From: Pseudeuparius sepicola
Lineage: Eukaryota > Arthropoda > Insecta > Coleoptera > Anthribidae
NCBI GenBank assembly: GCA_963920635.1
Contig: OY987298.1
Span: 122,335,735 to 122,399,734 of the forward strand
DNA: 64,000 nt
Direction: 5' to 3'
Shown here: positions 12,214 to 23,364 of the stretch, piece by piece
How positions within the stretch are numbered: the stretch's first letter is position 1
How the letters are laid out: the number at the start of each line of letters is the position of its first letter
Notes under the pieces: model-generated
The model's input: only the letters and a program-made list of their open reading frames with translations
Told to the model about the DNA's origin: nothing
Databases searched by the model: none
Position numbers and translations under genes: made by a program

Positions 12214-12899
12214 TATGCTTATAGGCAAAAAATACATAATATATCGATTGATTTGAAACTGGCGTAATTCAGCAACTTTAATGCGATTCATCTTTTTCCA
12301 GCATCTAATTTATTCGCGTTCGAGATAAGGAGTGCCCACAAAGTTGTGTCTTTTCCAAGCCATTTATTGCCACTTAAAACTTCGCCTAACTGCCCGACGT
12401 GCGACGAGTGTTGTGGTGCGAAAACTTTACGGTGGCGCGGCGTGTTCCAGTAACAACCCCCTACAGCCCTACATGATGGATAGTGCTGCGGGCTCAGATT
12501 TTTTCAATAGGGCTAACTTAGCCTATTGATATTCCGGTGGCTGGCGTCCTTCGAAATTAAAAGCCCGTTACTTCCTTAAACTCACCGAGAACATTTCGTG
12601 CAACTTTCACTTCCAAAAATAGGATAAAGTGCTTTCCCTCAACAACTATTGTAGCTTTCATATTTTCCAACAGATTTGTTTCGTTGTAGCTTCGTTCTTG
12701 ATGATGCATCTTTGTAAATTCAGGTGCGGGCTCGACCATTTTGAACATTCCAAGATGGTATGTAGTGTTTATTTCTGACAGGATAAATCCAGTTACAGAA
12801 AATATTAATATTATTAACAGCAATAATAGATACAGCTGTGCATATAATAAATATTATACCTATATATATTATTATTATGAGATAGGTATTTTTCTGATT
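12214..12899. other. Noncoding DNA with a GC-richer patch at 12380-12510
   Basis: The patch contains aaaactttacggtggcgcggcg, partly similar to gaaaaactttacggcgcggc at about 15741. No gene was recognised. Confidence 0.4.
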
Positions 12900-14060
12900 T
12901 TAGGACGTTCTGAACCAATAAACTACTCAACTCGTTCTGCTAACATTTCGACTTTATTCACTCAAGTCTTCTTCAGAGCATCTACAATAGTGTACATAGC
13001 TTTATTTCATGTTGTTAAAATATAAAAAAATAGGAACGGAATGGTTAAAAACATTAATTGCTACATTATGATCGATACAATTATAAAGCAATTAAAACAG
13101 ATATACAGAACAATAATAATAGAAAAAGTTGGTCAAGATATAACGGTAAGGAAGTTGTAACATTCATTCAAATTCAAAATGATCATATTAGAAGTAAACT
13201 ATTAAAACTAAGATAATAAGGCAAGGTTACCACCTACCTCAGTTTGTCACAGTTTATTTAAGGCCATGGAGAACATTATAGTAAGCCAAAACTACTTCAT
13301 GATACCAACAAAACAACAGACCTTTCAACAACTAATTGTAATTTTATGTTGTTGTTGTTATCTGGACTTGTGTGTATTTTACTTAGGGTGTATTTTGTCT
13401 ATTATTTTAGAATAGATAGAGCTTAAATTATTCTCAGTATCTTAACAGAATTATTATAGTTCATTTTTATAAAAATAATTTCAGAGAACAGTCTTTTCTT
13501 TAAATTGGACTCTCTGTCTAAAACTGTAGGGTTTTTGAAATCAAAATTATGACGAGTATTAAAGTGATCTGATGCCAGAGCAGTTTTGTTGTCTTTGTTT
13601 ATATTTGTTATCTTTATATTGGTGGTTGTATAAGTGCTTTTCTAACCTTTGTTTCGTTTGTCCTATATATCAACTGTAACAGCCAAGGTAATTTATTTTA
13701 AATACTAACTCAGATTGGTCACCTATTCCCGTTCTGTCTTTAATATTAGTAAACAAATTAGAGACTTTCTTTTGGGAATAAAATGCTAACTGGGAATGTT
13801 CATTAAAGAAGTCTTTTGAGTTTATGATTTAAATTGGGTAAGTATGTTAGGAAATCTGAAATATCGTCTATCATGGTCATTGTCATTCAAGTCAGGGAGA
13901 ATTGTTGGAGATGAAGTCGAGTGAACAATCCTGTTAACTATATTTTTTGGAAAACCATTTTTAAAAGCGATAGATTTAATGATTTTGTAGTTTGGTCGCT
14001 TAATTTATCATTTTATTTATTTTAGACCCTTTAAAACACCTATTTTCTAGTTGAGTGGAT
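12900..14060 (-). mobile_element. Penelope-like retroelement, 3' part (RT tail, GIY-YIG, terminal repeat)
   Basis: Reading the minus strand from 14000 down, a reverse-transcriptase C-terminal piece includes KSIAFKNGFPKNIVNRIV and a following FPNILTQF. A GIY-YIG endonuclease relic then follows at about 13690-13450: LVFKINYLGCYS, a stop, YIGQTKQRLEKHLYNHQ, and after a frameshift KTALASDHFNTRHNFDFKN and RLFSEIIFI. This order is that of Penelope-like elements. The usual glutamate before the histidine reads as SD. About 0.5 kb further downstream (12900-12990) lies ctctgaagaagacttgag...gtcgaaatg, resembling Penelope-type terminal repeats. Stops and frameshifts show that it is dead. Confidence 0.8.
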
Positions 14061-14490
14061 GAGATGAGTGAAATTTGACAATTCGACCTGAGCTGGTAGG
14101 TTTTTGGTACCAGTCCAGGATCAATTTTCGGTGATCATCACATATTATTATGCAATAGTGTTTAAAATACTAGTTAACGAATCTGGTGATATAGACCCTT
14201 CGAATTCAGCCTTTTTATTCGAACGTAGATTCCTCACACACTTTTTATCGAGGTTTTAATTTAGGTTATCTGCATGGCTGAAGTTTAGGGTCCACGGAAA
14301 GCGGTTGGCAATAGGTTTATATTATCCTATATGGAAAACATATGCAAATATCAGCTTTATTATATTTCATCGTAGAAGAGCAACATTTTTGTGTAACTTT
14401 AGAGCGTGACTGCTACCTGTCAAATGACCCCTGGTCCAAGCTAGCAAACACATTACATTCTTGCCTGCATAGTACTATAGAGAAAATCTC
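14061..14490. other. AT-rich spacer
   Basis: No recognisable gene. It ends at the 9-bp target duplication agctgtatt (14491-14499) of the next element. Confidence 0.5.
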
Positions 14491-14499
14491 AGCTGTATT

Positions 14500-15671
14500 C
14501 GAGACCTACGATAAAGACAGGCCATGGCGTACAAAAATCACGTGAACATTTTAGTCCGACGTTACATGTCATTTGTCATTTGTCATTTGTCACATAACGG
14601 CAGCTTGGGTTTTGAGAAGTTTTAAATGTTTAAAGTGTATTTAAACGTCTTAGTTTATATTTTAGAAACAAGTTTGTGTCTAGTGCGCGTGTGTCCTGGC
14701 GGAGGGGAACCGCCCAGGTGTTATTATGGCCTCTTGGTGGGAGCCGTGCCGTCCAGGAGTATTGGTGCCGCTCGCGCCGACGCGTGAGCGCTGTGAAGGG
14801 AATTGTCCCACCGGAATGGACTCAACGGACAGTGGAGCCTGAGACACAGACGTGTGAACTGCTTACGGGAGATCCGCGAGTTCAGACGGTCCGGGTGAGT
14901 GGAAGCCATTCCCGTTGACCACGTTCGGGTTTGTGTATTTTGTATTCACCATTCACCTTGTGCGAAATAAATCAGTGTTGTAACGTACTCCAGGATTTTC
15001 GTTGTCGACCCACGTTCTGATACGGTTCCTATTCGGCCTTTCACGCTGCCGATCAACTGGGATCTCGTCAATATTTACAGTATACTGAGGTGAGTTTTCA
15101 TTTTTATTTCGTAAAAAATAACCTAAATACCAAATATTGGGGCTGTTTATATTATATTTATACATATTACAATAGCCAGGAAGAAAATGTCACCATAACA
15201 ACATTTGCTTTGCCTCAGGATGAAAATTTGGGCCAAAAATTTATTCGTCAAATTGCAACCGAGATTTAATTTCTAAAAAACCCTGAACCTGAAGTATTTG
15301 TGGCTAACACATTTTCAAGAAAGTGAAACAATTAAAGTGGACAAATGTGTTGTAGGAGGAAAATACCTATAGCTAAACGAAGGTGCTGTCCCAACGATTT
15401 TTGAGAATGTGCCAAAATATTTGAGTGCAGTGCCGTCTAACTCTCAGCCCAAAACAGCTGAAGTAGGTTGAAAATTTTGAAACAACATTTAGAGAAAGCC
15501 TGGATGCACAAAACCAATAATGTAATAGATGAAAGAAAACTCGCCAAATTGTTACGAAATTTGCTTTTTCTACTTATCTCCAAAAATGCCTTTTATTATA
15601 TAGGACTAAGTTGGTCACGTGACTACGCGATTATGCGTTAGCGCCATGGCCTGCCTTTATCGTTGGCCTCG
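14500..15671 (+). mobile_element. THAP-relic DNA transposon, copy 1, with 9-bp target duplication
   Basis: The terminal inverted repeats are about 30 bp (left cgagacctacgataaagaca, continuing ggccatggcg; right end its near-complement). The flanks are identical 9-mers: agctgtatt at 14491-14499 and at 15672-15680. Cores with cacgtga and tagtcc lie inside both ends. A second copy sits inverted at 23365-24486. The interior has a GC-rich 5' part, two good splice donors (near 14894 and 15090), an acceptor near 15176 and a THAP-like relic. A heptamer, tgtcatt, is expanded to three tandem copies near 14567-14587 in this copy only. Nine-base duplications are typical of Mutator-like elements; THAP domains are typical of P and Kolobok transposases. 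The superfamily is therefore unresolved. Confidence 0.85.
15177..15471 (+). pseudogene. THAP-like zinc-finger remnant in transposon copy 1
   Basis: After a plausible acceptor (acaatagccag at 15176), the frame beginning EENVTITTFAL is recognisable. The copy at 23.8 kb keeps NRQKWIRQIPTE there, the tryptophan segment of a THAP domain. Downstream, this copy reads KVDKCVVGGKYL, a stop, then LNEGAVPTIFENVPKYL. The AVPT(I/L)F block is the hallmark C-terminal motif of THAP domains, and the copy-2 VCVANTF corresponds to the C-x2-HF zinc site, with the histidine changed to asparagine. Several stops and frameshifts interrupt both copies. The DNA-binding role is inferred from the family; neither copy can encode a functional protein. 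Confidence 0.65.
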
Positions 15672-15680
15672 AGCTGTATT

Positions 15681-16930
15681 AAAATGACGTAGGTCTGGGA
15701 GCACTGGGATCTTACCCCATGAGGCACGCTACTGACTGAGAAAAACTTTACGGCGCGGCGGCGGTGTGTAGGTATGCTCGCGTGCCGAGACCACGTGCTA
15801 TGATGGATGGTTCGACGGGCGCGGTTTTATTGTCGACCGCATTAAGCAGCAGAGTTTCGCGCCTTCGGTAGCGATTTATCTTTTTTTTTTTCTCTTCTTG
15901 GAAGTGCAGAGTGCGGCTTATTCTAATTCTGGGTGGAGTATCACTTTGGAAATTAAAACCCTGTTCTCAGTAGGTACTCGCGAAGAACACGACAAGGAAG
16001 ATGAACAATGGAAACAGAAATAAGCACAAGAACATGAACTTTGGATGGAATTTTGTTCCGCTTAGTACTCACACGTTAAAGATTTTAACCGTTCAAATCT
16101 GAGAAATTAGCTGGTACAGATATATTTAAGTAGGTACCTATACTCACAAGAATGACTCATTTTATGTAGGATATTTTCATAAGCATTTTTGTTTCTTTCC
16201 ACAAAGTGGGACGATAAATGGTTATTCCGTTTGTTGCGTCATTTCCTTTTACATAAATTTCAATCCTGATCTTACCATACCTATAGATATTAGGCTCTTC
16301 TAATAGTATAATTTCTATTATACCCATCATCATGCGAAAGTGGCTTAATTTCTGATTTCTTTTAGATACTCTTAGAGGTGGGGTATAGAGAACGATTATA
16401 GTTTTTTAAAAAGATATACTGCGTCTATAACTATATATTTTGCCTCGAAACTGGAATTCAAACTAAGCACTTTTAGACATTTCAAAAATTTGCCAAAATT
16501 CTGTGAAATATGAAGAATTTCGCCCTGAATTGAAATATCTAAAATTGGACTTAGAAAAGTGCCTACCTGTAAAGGCAATTTTGGTGCAACTGTATAGTTT
16601 TCAATTGAATCTTGAAAAAATTATACTAACTCTATAAAAATTAAGAACTTTTTCAATATTTCCTTCAAATTGCGGAAAAAAAATTTCACCATCACAATAC
16701 TCCAAACTAAGAGTTCTCCAGAAGCAACTCAATGTTTGTACGAGGATTTGAATAAAATGAATTGTTCTTATAATTTAATAATTTAATTTCTGGATGGTAA
16801 ATTAATTAGAAACGATGACAGTAATATAGTAACAGATTGGTACCATAAATATACTTTTTCCGCAGGCTTTATAAACTTTCATTCCAATCATTCATATAAA
16901 CAAAAGGTTAATATAATTATTAATAATTTA
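15681..16930. other. Noncoding DNA, GC-rich patch at 15690-15870
   Basis: The patch (acggcgcggcggcgg, gccgagaccacgtgc) is GC-rich next to AT-rich DNA. The remainder to 16930 is AT-rich with no recognisable coding signal. Confidence 0.4.
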
Positions 16931-18020
16931 ATAACAAGAGGTCTTAGGTTATCACATGTAAGTTTCCACGAAAAAAATCTAGCATCTCTGTTAAAACCTA
17001 TTTATTAAAAAATGATTACCCGTAAAAATTAATACGAAGAATGTTGGCCAGAAATTAAAACAAGAATTTATATTATTATATTATATTTTAACGATAATAA
17101 GTCCAAAAGAGAAACATGTTTTAAAATTCCATATGTTAGACATCTGTTTACAACTTTAAAAACTGAAAATAATAATAGAGATATAAAATATACAGTAGTG
17201 TGATATACAAAATACCCTGAAGAGGTTGCCATCAAGTTTATATAGGACAACCAGGACGATATTTAAATGGTAGATTCGCTGGACACAAAAGAAGCGTTAG
17301 ACGAACTTCTTTATTAAGTACATCTAATAAAACTGCCCTGACAGAACATGTTCTAGATAATTTGCATAGTCTGGTTTTTGATTCGGCTAAGTTTGTGGAA
17401 CTATAGGAAAAAAAGATCGATTAAACAAAAAACAAGACATTAAAGGTTTAAGTAACTCCTATTTTAATTTAATTAGCAAATTATATGGAAAAAAGAGGAA
17501 AAATGAAGATTTAGACCTTTTTTACTTCTGTATTGGAAAAAAATAACATTCATCTAGTCTAATACGATGTCCATATAATTTTACTATACCCACAAACAAT
17601 AAAAATGAAATGATATTTTTCTTCCATTTCTGTGTTCCCCCTTTATCTTTGATGTAATGCGGATTTTCCACATATTCGTATTTAAAATTGTGCAGAAATC
17701 TGTAAGGAAAAGTTCAAGTCATAACTCAAAAATCACTTATTTATGGATCCTTTTACACACCTTTTTGACATGGAAGAATCTCATCTTTGCATGTAAGTAC
17801 CTGTGCAATTATGCAATTTTTATACTGGTGTTTTATTATCTTTTATATATTTTGGTTGTGTTTTACTTATATACCTAAATATATTAAGTTATAGATAACT
17901 AATTAACTAATAGCTCTTTAGCCTTTATAAAAAACGAATCGGTTTATTTTAATCTTTTAGTGTCCTGGTGATGACTCAATAAACGTCGACTATTGCGAAA
18001 TAAGAGTTTTTCTGCCTTCG
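16930..18020 (+). mobile_element. Penelope-like retroelement, 3' part (RT tail, GIY-YIG, terminal region)
   Basis: The plus strand shows RT-tail pieces (YLLKNDYP, then ETCFKIPYVRHL) and, at 17197-17406, a GIY-YIG endonuclease relic: SVIYKIP, a stop where a cysteine is expected, RGCHQVYIGQPGRYLNGRFA, GHKRSVRRTSLLSTSNKTAL, TEHVLDNLHSLVFDSAKFVE. The YIG core, the arginine after it and the EH of the catalytic glutamate region are visible. About 550 bp further on, 17965-18000 carries tggtgatgactcaata...tattgcgaaataag, a hammerhead-like arrangement. The copy is interrupted by stops. It is similar in layout to, but clearly diverged from, the minus-strand element at 13 kb. Confidence 0.8.
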
Positions 18021-19070
18021 ACTTGAATCCAACTAAACCCTAACTGTAAAATTGACATTTAACGCCACTAGATCTGTAAGCATTAATATAAAATGTATGC
18101 AGTCGCAAGCTACAAATTCTATTGATTTCTAGGAAACAAAATATACAACAATGCATTCTCTTTAGAAAAACTAAAGTTAGTTATCCTAGCGATGCAGTAA
18201 GTGGTCGCAAATAAAGTCATCATTCGAATGTTATTTAACAAACATTTCGAAAATTTTAAGCATTATTTCTTGTATATTTTCATCGATGTTTTATTATGCA
18301 TTTTTTTATGATGCAACCTTTAAAAATGGAATGTAGCTGTATGCTGATATTTTAGAAGAAAAAAAAACAAATCTTAAATCTGCCGTAGATAATAGTACTC
18401 AGAAAAACGTGTCTAATTAAAACCGTATTAGTACACTTTTTATTGACATTTTTGTAGTTTCTAAATTAGGGTAGATATAACGTTCTTCAGTTTTTTTAAA
18501 GCAGATATTGCAATATTTGAATTCTTTGTAGAAAGGTTCCCTAATAATATTTTCGTAAGACCGGCTGTTAAATCCTATTTCATGACCAAGTTTTGCTTGC
18601 TTTAAGTACAGCAGGACTACGGATGAATAATAATTGAAATTACTTTTATTTTCAATCGATTTTGCAGCACGAATGTTATATCACATAATTAAGGTCTTCA
18701 AAATTAATTATTAACGTTTACTATAAAGCTTATCTGAACTTGGAGTTCCGCCAGCTAAACTAATAGGCGGGAGACTGAAAATGCTTCAACGGAAAAAGGC
18801 ACGGCATAAAATTGTCAGCACATCGAATTTACATTTGACAACGTTGCGCTCTCTATCTGACACATCTCCAAGAATTTAAATGCTGGAAGCAATTATGTTG
18901 CCGGTTTTAAAGCACAGGGTCATTGATTAAGTCAATGACATAATGTCGTTAATCTCCTAAAATGTCAGGCCTAGGGTTCAGCAAGAATATCCACGTTTTT
19001 CCAAATAATATTTCTTCAAGCTGCACGCGGCTACGACGGTTTAAAGACTCGACGTTTCAGTTTTAGTGAC
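18021..19070. other. Noncoding DNA, possible conserved block at 18720-19050
   Basis: 18720-19050 is richer in GC than its surroundings and contains attgattaagtcaatgac and similar homeodomain-like sites. No open frame of interest. Confidence 0.35.
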
Positions 19071-19079
19071 CATCATAAC

Positions 19080-19190
19080 AACAGAGCCCTCGCGAAAATG
19101 AGCAGAGTCGAAATTAGTCGAAGCGCGGGGAGCTGAAAATATTTGAGAGTCAGGCTACTGTATATACTGTGATATTGTTATCGCTTAACA
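19080..19190 (+). repeat. Dispersed repeat, copy 1 (partner at 51080-51195)
   Basis: The segment from cagagccctcgcgaaa to ctgtgatattgttatc matches 51080-51195 (cagagccctcagcgag to ccgtgatattattatc) in the same orientation with moderate divergence. Shared blocks include gtcgaa, gagagt..ggcta and tgatatt. The identity of the repeat is unknown. Confidence 0.55.
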
Positions 19191-19389
19191 TCACTTACAC
19201 ATAAAATTGAGAAAATGGTCATGACTCAAGCTAGTCAAATACCTTTGGATGACGGGCAACAGTCCGGTCTGGCTCCGGTCTTCTTTATTTACATTTTGAT
19301 AAAAACTTTTGAGCTTCTAATATTATTATCCGCCAGGAAACGTGTATAAAGAAAGGAGTTTCTAGAAACATCAAATCTCGACGGTGGAA

Positions 19390-19640
19390 GTTTCCAATCA
19401 AGGCAACGAACTATTGTTATGCCGCACTCTTCTATGACAACTTGGGTGGGCGCTCTTGGGAAATTCGTAATTCCTCCCTCTGGCTTTCCAGTTTCGAAGG
19501 AGATAAAGACGAGCATTACGCCGCCGCCTCGTGAAATATTACACGCTGCTGCGGAGAAGATTGCGGTCGCGTCAACGTGGGTATGCACTCGTGGACGCGG
19601 ATGCGATAACGTAATTTTTATATGCGTTTTTTTCCTGGTG
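19390..19640. repeat. GC-rich segment related to 24690-24830
   Basis: gcgctcttgggaaattcgta at 19450 is followed by attcc, a c-rich stretch, gcatta and tcgtgaaatatta. The same series (gcgcactcatgggaaattcg, taattcg, gcgcattag, cttgtgaaatataac) occurs at 24730-24815. Frames are open on both strands (up to 118 codons on the minus strand), but no domain is recognised. It may be an unclassified repeat or a duplicated conserved element. Confidence 0.45.
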
Positions 19641-20029
19641 AGCACCGCATCCCGAGAGACAAGCAGAAAATCCCTTTAATGGAGGTGGGATATTTTACCG
19701 AGACAGCTATAAAACTGCAAATGTGTTTCATGCAAATACATGTAGGTATAGGCTTTCTCCAAGAAATAAAAGAAATCAAAACAAATAAGGATTGATTTTT
19801 GTAAATGTAAATATAAGTCAAGTGTTTAAGTGGTATCCTGGCTAGAGTGCATCTTTTTAGAAGCTCTTTTTCTATTTTTAACTTGCAATGTATGGTGAAC
19901 TATGTATGTTTAGGTCAAATCTTGCAAGCTAAATTAGAACCACTTCCTGATATCCTATTGAGCTGAAATTTTGCATACGCCTTTAGTTCCGGTGACAATG
20001 CAATATACAATACCCAATATTGTAATACT

Positions 20030-20240
20030 TTCAAAATGGCCGTCGCCACAAGATGGCGGATGATGTATTTTTTGTCAACCCCCTTAATATGGGTAGCAAT
20101 AGAAAGGGCTTGAAGAGTAGAAAACGATAAAGTTAGTGACATCACACTAAATTCAATATGGCCGCCGCTCCAACACGGCGGATTACATTTTCTTTTCCCT
20201 TAAAATGGGCATTAAATAAAAAGGCTTGAAGAGTAGAAAT
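20030..20240 (+). repeat. Two tandem copies of a dispersed insect-type repeat
   Basis: Two units of about 85-110 bp in the same orientation: caaaatggccgtcgcc...gatggcgg...cccttaatatggg...aagggcttgaagagtagaaa, then caatatggccgccgct...cacggcgg...cccttaaaatggg...aaggcttgaagagtagaaa. The motif series looks like a familiar arthropod genomic repeat; the class is unknown to me. Confidence 0.65.
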
Positions 20241-20241
20241 A

Positions 20242-20621
20242 AAATTATTAATAAAAAAAAAATTTCTAAAAACAAGCTTTTATTTACCTAAATGCTCTAC
20301 AAAGAAGAAAATAATCAAAAAATTGAAACCAAAGCAAACCCATAATTTTGTTACATTATAAAATTGTATATGATATAAAAGCTTGTCGCGAGAATATATA
20401 TATATCTTGAAAGCAATTCTAACTAGAAAATATATTTTTCTATAAAAGAAATTTACACACGAAAATCTCGCGACAAGCTTTTATATCATATACAATTTTA
20501 TAATGTAACAAAATTATGGCTTTGCTTTGGTTTGAATTTGTCGATTATTTTCTTATTTTTAGAGCATTTAGGTAAATAAAAGCTTGTTTTTAAAAATACG
20601 TTTTTTATTAATAATTTTGTT
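20242..20621. mobile_element. Foldback of about 380 bp
   Basis: The inverted repeat arms run about 20242-20395 and 20466-20621 (aaaattattaataaaaa outside; gatataaaagcttgtcgcga inside) around an AT-rich loop. It directly abuts the second unit of the preceding tandem repeat. No clean target duplication was identified. Confidence 0.75.
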
Positions 20622-20756
20622 CAACTGATTATCCTTCACCTGCTATGCCACTAAAACATACTTCTTAAAAAAACACGGTTATCTAGAAAATTAAAACGAA
20701 ACCTAATATTTTTTATATCTTTTGATATTTGAAAGCAAATTGTTTGTCTGTAAAAA

Positions 20757-20860
20757 AAAATATAGTCTTATAATAACTCGTATGGTTTATTTGCATCGGT
20801 CTTGCAAGCCTCGGCATCTAAATTCCACATTCAGTGTCTGGGTACACAAATAACCTCGCA
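20757..20860 (-). repeat. Diverged copy of the gtggaatttag/gaggcaaataaa repeat
   Basis: On the minus strand this reads atgtggaatttagatgccga, then ggcttgcaagaccgatgcaaataaacc, paralleling 7967-8020 and 59242-59306. Confidence 0.5.
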
Positions 20861-20950
20861 AATAATTATTTCCTGCTCCCTCCTCCGTAAGTTCACTTTA
20901 CATGCTCGCCAACAGGTCGGAAAGCGAAAGTGAAATGTTCGAGGTGCCCT

Positions 20951-21002
20951 GTTGCTAGGTACAAAAAGTGGTTGCTAGGCACAAAAAGTATTGCCTAGCA
21001 AC
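20951..21002. repeat. Direct plus inverted gttgctagg motif cluster
   Basis: gttgctaggtacaaaaagt (20951) is repeated with one change at 20971. The second copy forms an 11-bp inverted repeat with tgcctagcaac at 20992-21002. The half-sites resemble RFX X-box half-sites; regulatory function is speculative. Confidence 0.5.
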
Positions 21003-21204
21003 GATGCAACGATTATGCAGCAGGAACCTTAAAACCATTAATAAAATATATGTAGCAACTTGAAACTGGGGTAAAATTTAATATGTTTCACAACGATTGT
21101 TTTATAAACTGGTTTTGATCATTTGAATATGGCAAAAAAAAAATTAAGAATATGGATATATTTTCCAGTATCAAATATTGTGGCTAATCTCAAAGTCAAG
21201 CAGC

Positions 21205-21310
21205 AAGTGAACGTAGCGCTGGGTTAAAAGCGTCCGCATAGTAAACTGTAGGTCACGCGTTCGAGTCCCACACAAAACCCAAGTTTTTTTATTTTTTTTA
21301 TTATCGCCGC
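21205..21310 (+). repeat. Possible tRNA-derived SINE head
   Basis: tagcgctgggttaaaagcg resembles a pol III A box, and 45 bases later gcgttcgagtcccac resembles a B box. A T-rich tail follows. The T-stem does not pair well and no full cloverleaf can be drawn, so this is not a tRNA gene. A decayed SINE or tRNA pseudogene fits better. Confidence 0.4.
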
Positions 21311-21490
21311 ATTCTACTTCTTATATTTATTACTGATTTTAATTTTTAGTAATTGATCAATGGTTATTTTGAATATTATTACTCACAATCTACTCCATAG
21401 CATTTAATTAAAATTACCTATACCCTATGCCTAAAAGGAACTTGTCGCAAGCAGGAAAAATATAATACATTGCACGATGCGTAAGCTCTT

Positions 21491-21570
21491 TTTTGGCCTC
21501 TGAGGTTTTTAAGGACCGAGGCACCTCGGGCGTTGCCTCGGTCCTTAAACAACCTCGTCGGCCAAAAAAG
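21491..21570. repeat. Short palindrome
   Basis: aaggaccgaggca (21511-21523) and its exact complement (21534-21546) flank a 10-base loop. Outer arms ttttttggcc/ggccaaaaaa extend the hairpin imperfectly. The accgaggcacc core also occurs near 59320. Confidence 0.8.
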
Positions 21571-22244
21571 TAAAAAAAAAAACATTGACGTAAAATATAG
21601 GTATATATTGAATAAGGTGGCGAGGTTTACCTCTTGGCACGCTACCATAGAAATCCTTCTTGCACTAAGAAATCTCGACAAAAAGTATTTTTTGTCAGAT
21701 TTTAATATAATGGAGTACGTAAACACGGCATAAATCTTTCAAAATTTCGTTTTTTCAGCGGGTGTTCGCGAAGTGTCGATATTGCAAAAGATGCAAAATA
21801 GTGTGGTGATTAATTTAAGCTGCATACATTAAAAATTCGTCTGGATTATAACCACAAATATCGCCGTGAAAAGTGAGGTGTCAAAAGGAAATTTTAAAAT
21901 TCTTTTTTCTCGGAAACTACGTCCGAGCACCAAAAACTAAGGTCAGATTCGTGTTCAGGGACCTCGAAAATAGGGGGGCTGTAGATAAAAATTTCAGAAA
22001 AAACGGGGGACGCGTACACCACGGGAAACCATATTTACCAAGGCTTGTATTGCAGCATACATTATCAATATTTTCTGTGCTATAGTAATAAAATATTAAT
22101 ACCACAGCACAAGTCACCGCTCAAGCGCTCATTTCTAATTTAATGATTATCTACTAGACATAATTCACACGAATAAATAATAATGTAATCATAATCACAG
22201 CAGTCGGAGCTGAGGGAAACATAGTCGGCGATGGTGTTCATTAC

Positions 22245-22406
22245 TTGACTTAAAAGACAAAAATGACCGCCACCGGCGACGCCGTCCGATATACGGCGTC
22301 TCTTGGCGGCACCTGCAGTTACACCTGTTTCAGTACAGAATTCAGTAGTGATCCGTGATCCTATACTGACGGTGTTCCGACGGAGCGTCGCGTCACTCTG
22401 CTCCAC
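22245..22406 (-). CDS. Candidate first coding exon, 54 codons
   Basis: From the ATG at 22406 the minus strand reads MEQSDATLRRNTVSIG, continues to AGAAKRRRISDGVAGGG (a nuclear-localisation-like basic run) and then HFCLLSQ. There it meets CAA followed by gtaatg, a reasonable splice donor in phase 0. The exon and 150 bp upstream (22407-22560) are GC- and CpG-rich within AT-rich DNA, as expected for a gene start. I do not recognise the protein. The open frame runs on past the donor into an unlikely composition (DCCDYDYIIIY), supporting an exon end near 22245. No downstream exon was found. Confidence 0.3.
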
Positions 22407-22889
22407 AGGCGAGGAAATGTGGTCGCAGGTCGCAGTTATAATCGTTGATCGTCAGCGAAACCGCGATGGCTAACCGCCAGCCCGGCAAAGTCTAGCGTCT
22501 TTTTGATCACTGCGTGTCGGTTATTTTGATATTTGGATCACAGGTGATACTGGAGATATCGAAATCACCGGTTCTAAATTCGAAATATCGCCCATCTCCT
22601 CCATTATCATTATGCCGACTGACATCATATTAATAGCCGACCGATGAAAAAAACCCTCATAATAATTTTGAGACAAATAAGTTTTTTATTTATAAACTTA
22701 TTTCTTACCTACACCTGCTTGTAATTGATTCAGTAATTATTGGAAGGCGTTTATTTTGAGGTCTTTCATTGGTAAGTTTGGGGAACTGGGGAGACTTCCT
22801 GGGGGGGATATATCCCCCTTATCCCCACCCGTGGGTACGCCACTGAACTTGACTGCGCACACAAGTTTATACTGTTTGTGAGCTTCAGG

Positions 22890-23115
22890 ACTTAGCACAG
22901 CGGCTTCTACTACCACAGCGTGAAGCGGCATGGCATTACTGGCGATTGCGTCTGGCCTGGCGCCCGCCGCCCGGGCAGCCAACGATCCACCGGTTCGTTC
23001 ACCCGAAGAGCTGTCGGCGGCGAGTGGGCTGGTTAATGGTACGCCTACACCGTGCGGTGCGCACAAGCGGCAACATGGCATACCGGAACCCCGAGTTACT
23101 CGGGTACTAACGTTG
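22890..23115. other. GC-rich island, possible exon on either strand
   Basis: GC is markedly high and at least four frames are open. The plus frame from 22930 reads MALLAIASGLAPAARA, then PEELSAASGLVNG just before a possible donor (gtacgc). The minus frame runs through the same DNA for over 100 codons. A plus-strand acceptor-like ctactaccacag precedes it at about 22918. Coding strand and product cannot be decided. The adjoining 22790-22850 (gtggcgtacccacgggtgg on the minus strand) looks like repeat-derived sequence. Confidence 0.3.
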
Positions 23116-23364
23116 ATTTTCCCCATGTTTAAGAGCTCGTTAGAACACATTTTTCCGCCTTTTCCTTAGTAGGCCTCCCCATTGTGTGGTTAAATAGTTT
23201 TACATCACTCTGTATACACCGAAATCCCAGCAGTCCGACTTTCCTTCTTATGAGATGCAATGCAACGTTGGTCGGTCTTATGGGATGCATCGGTATAATT
23301 GTCGAGAAGTTGGTGTGGCGGCAATAATATCTACGCATTACGACGACGACATCATGTGGTGAAG

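Noticed and set aside
19289..19679. 118-codon minus and 86-codon plus frames
   Set aside because: Overlapping open frames in a GC-rich repeat-like segment related to 24.7 kb, where the frames are not kept.
21205..21290. A tRNA gene
   Set aside because: A- and B-box-like motifs are present but no acceptor stem and a poorly paired T-stem; kept only as a possible SINE.
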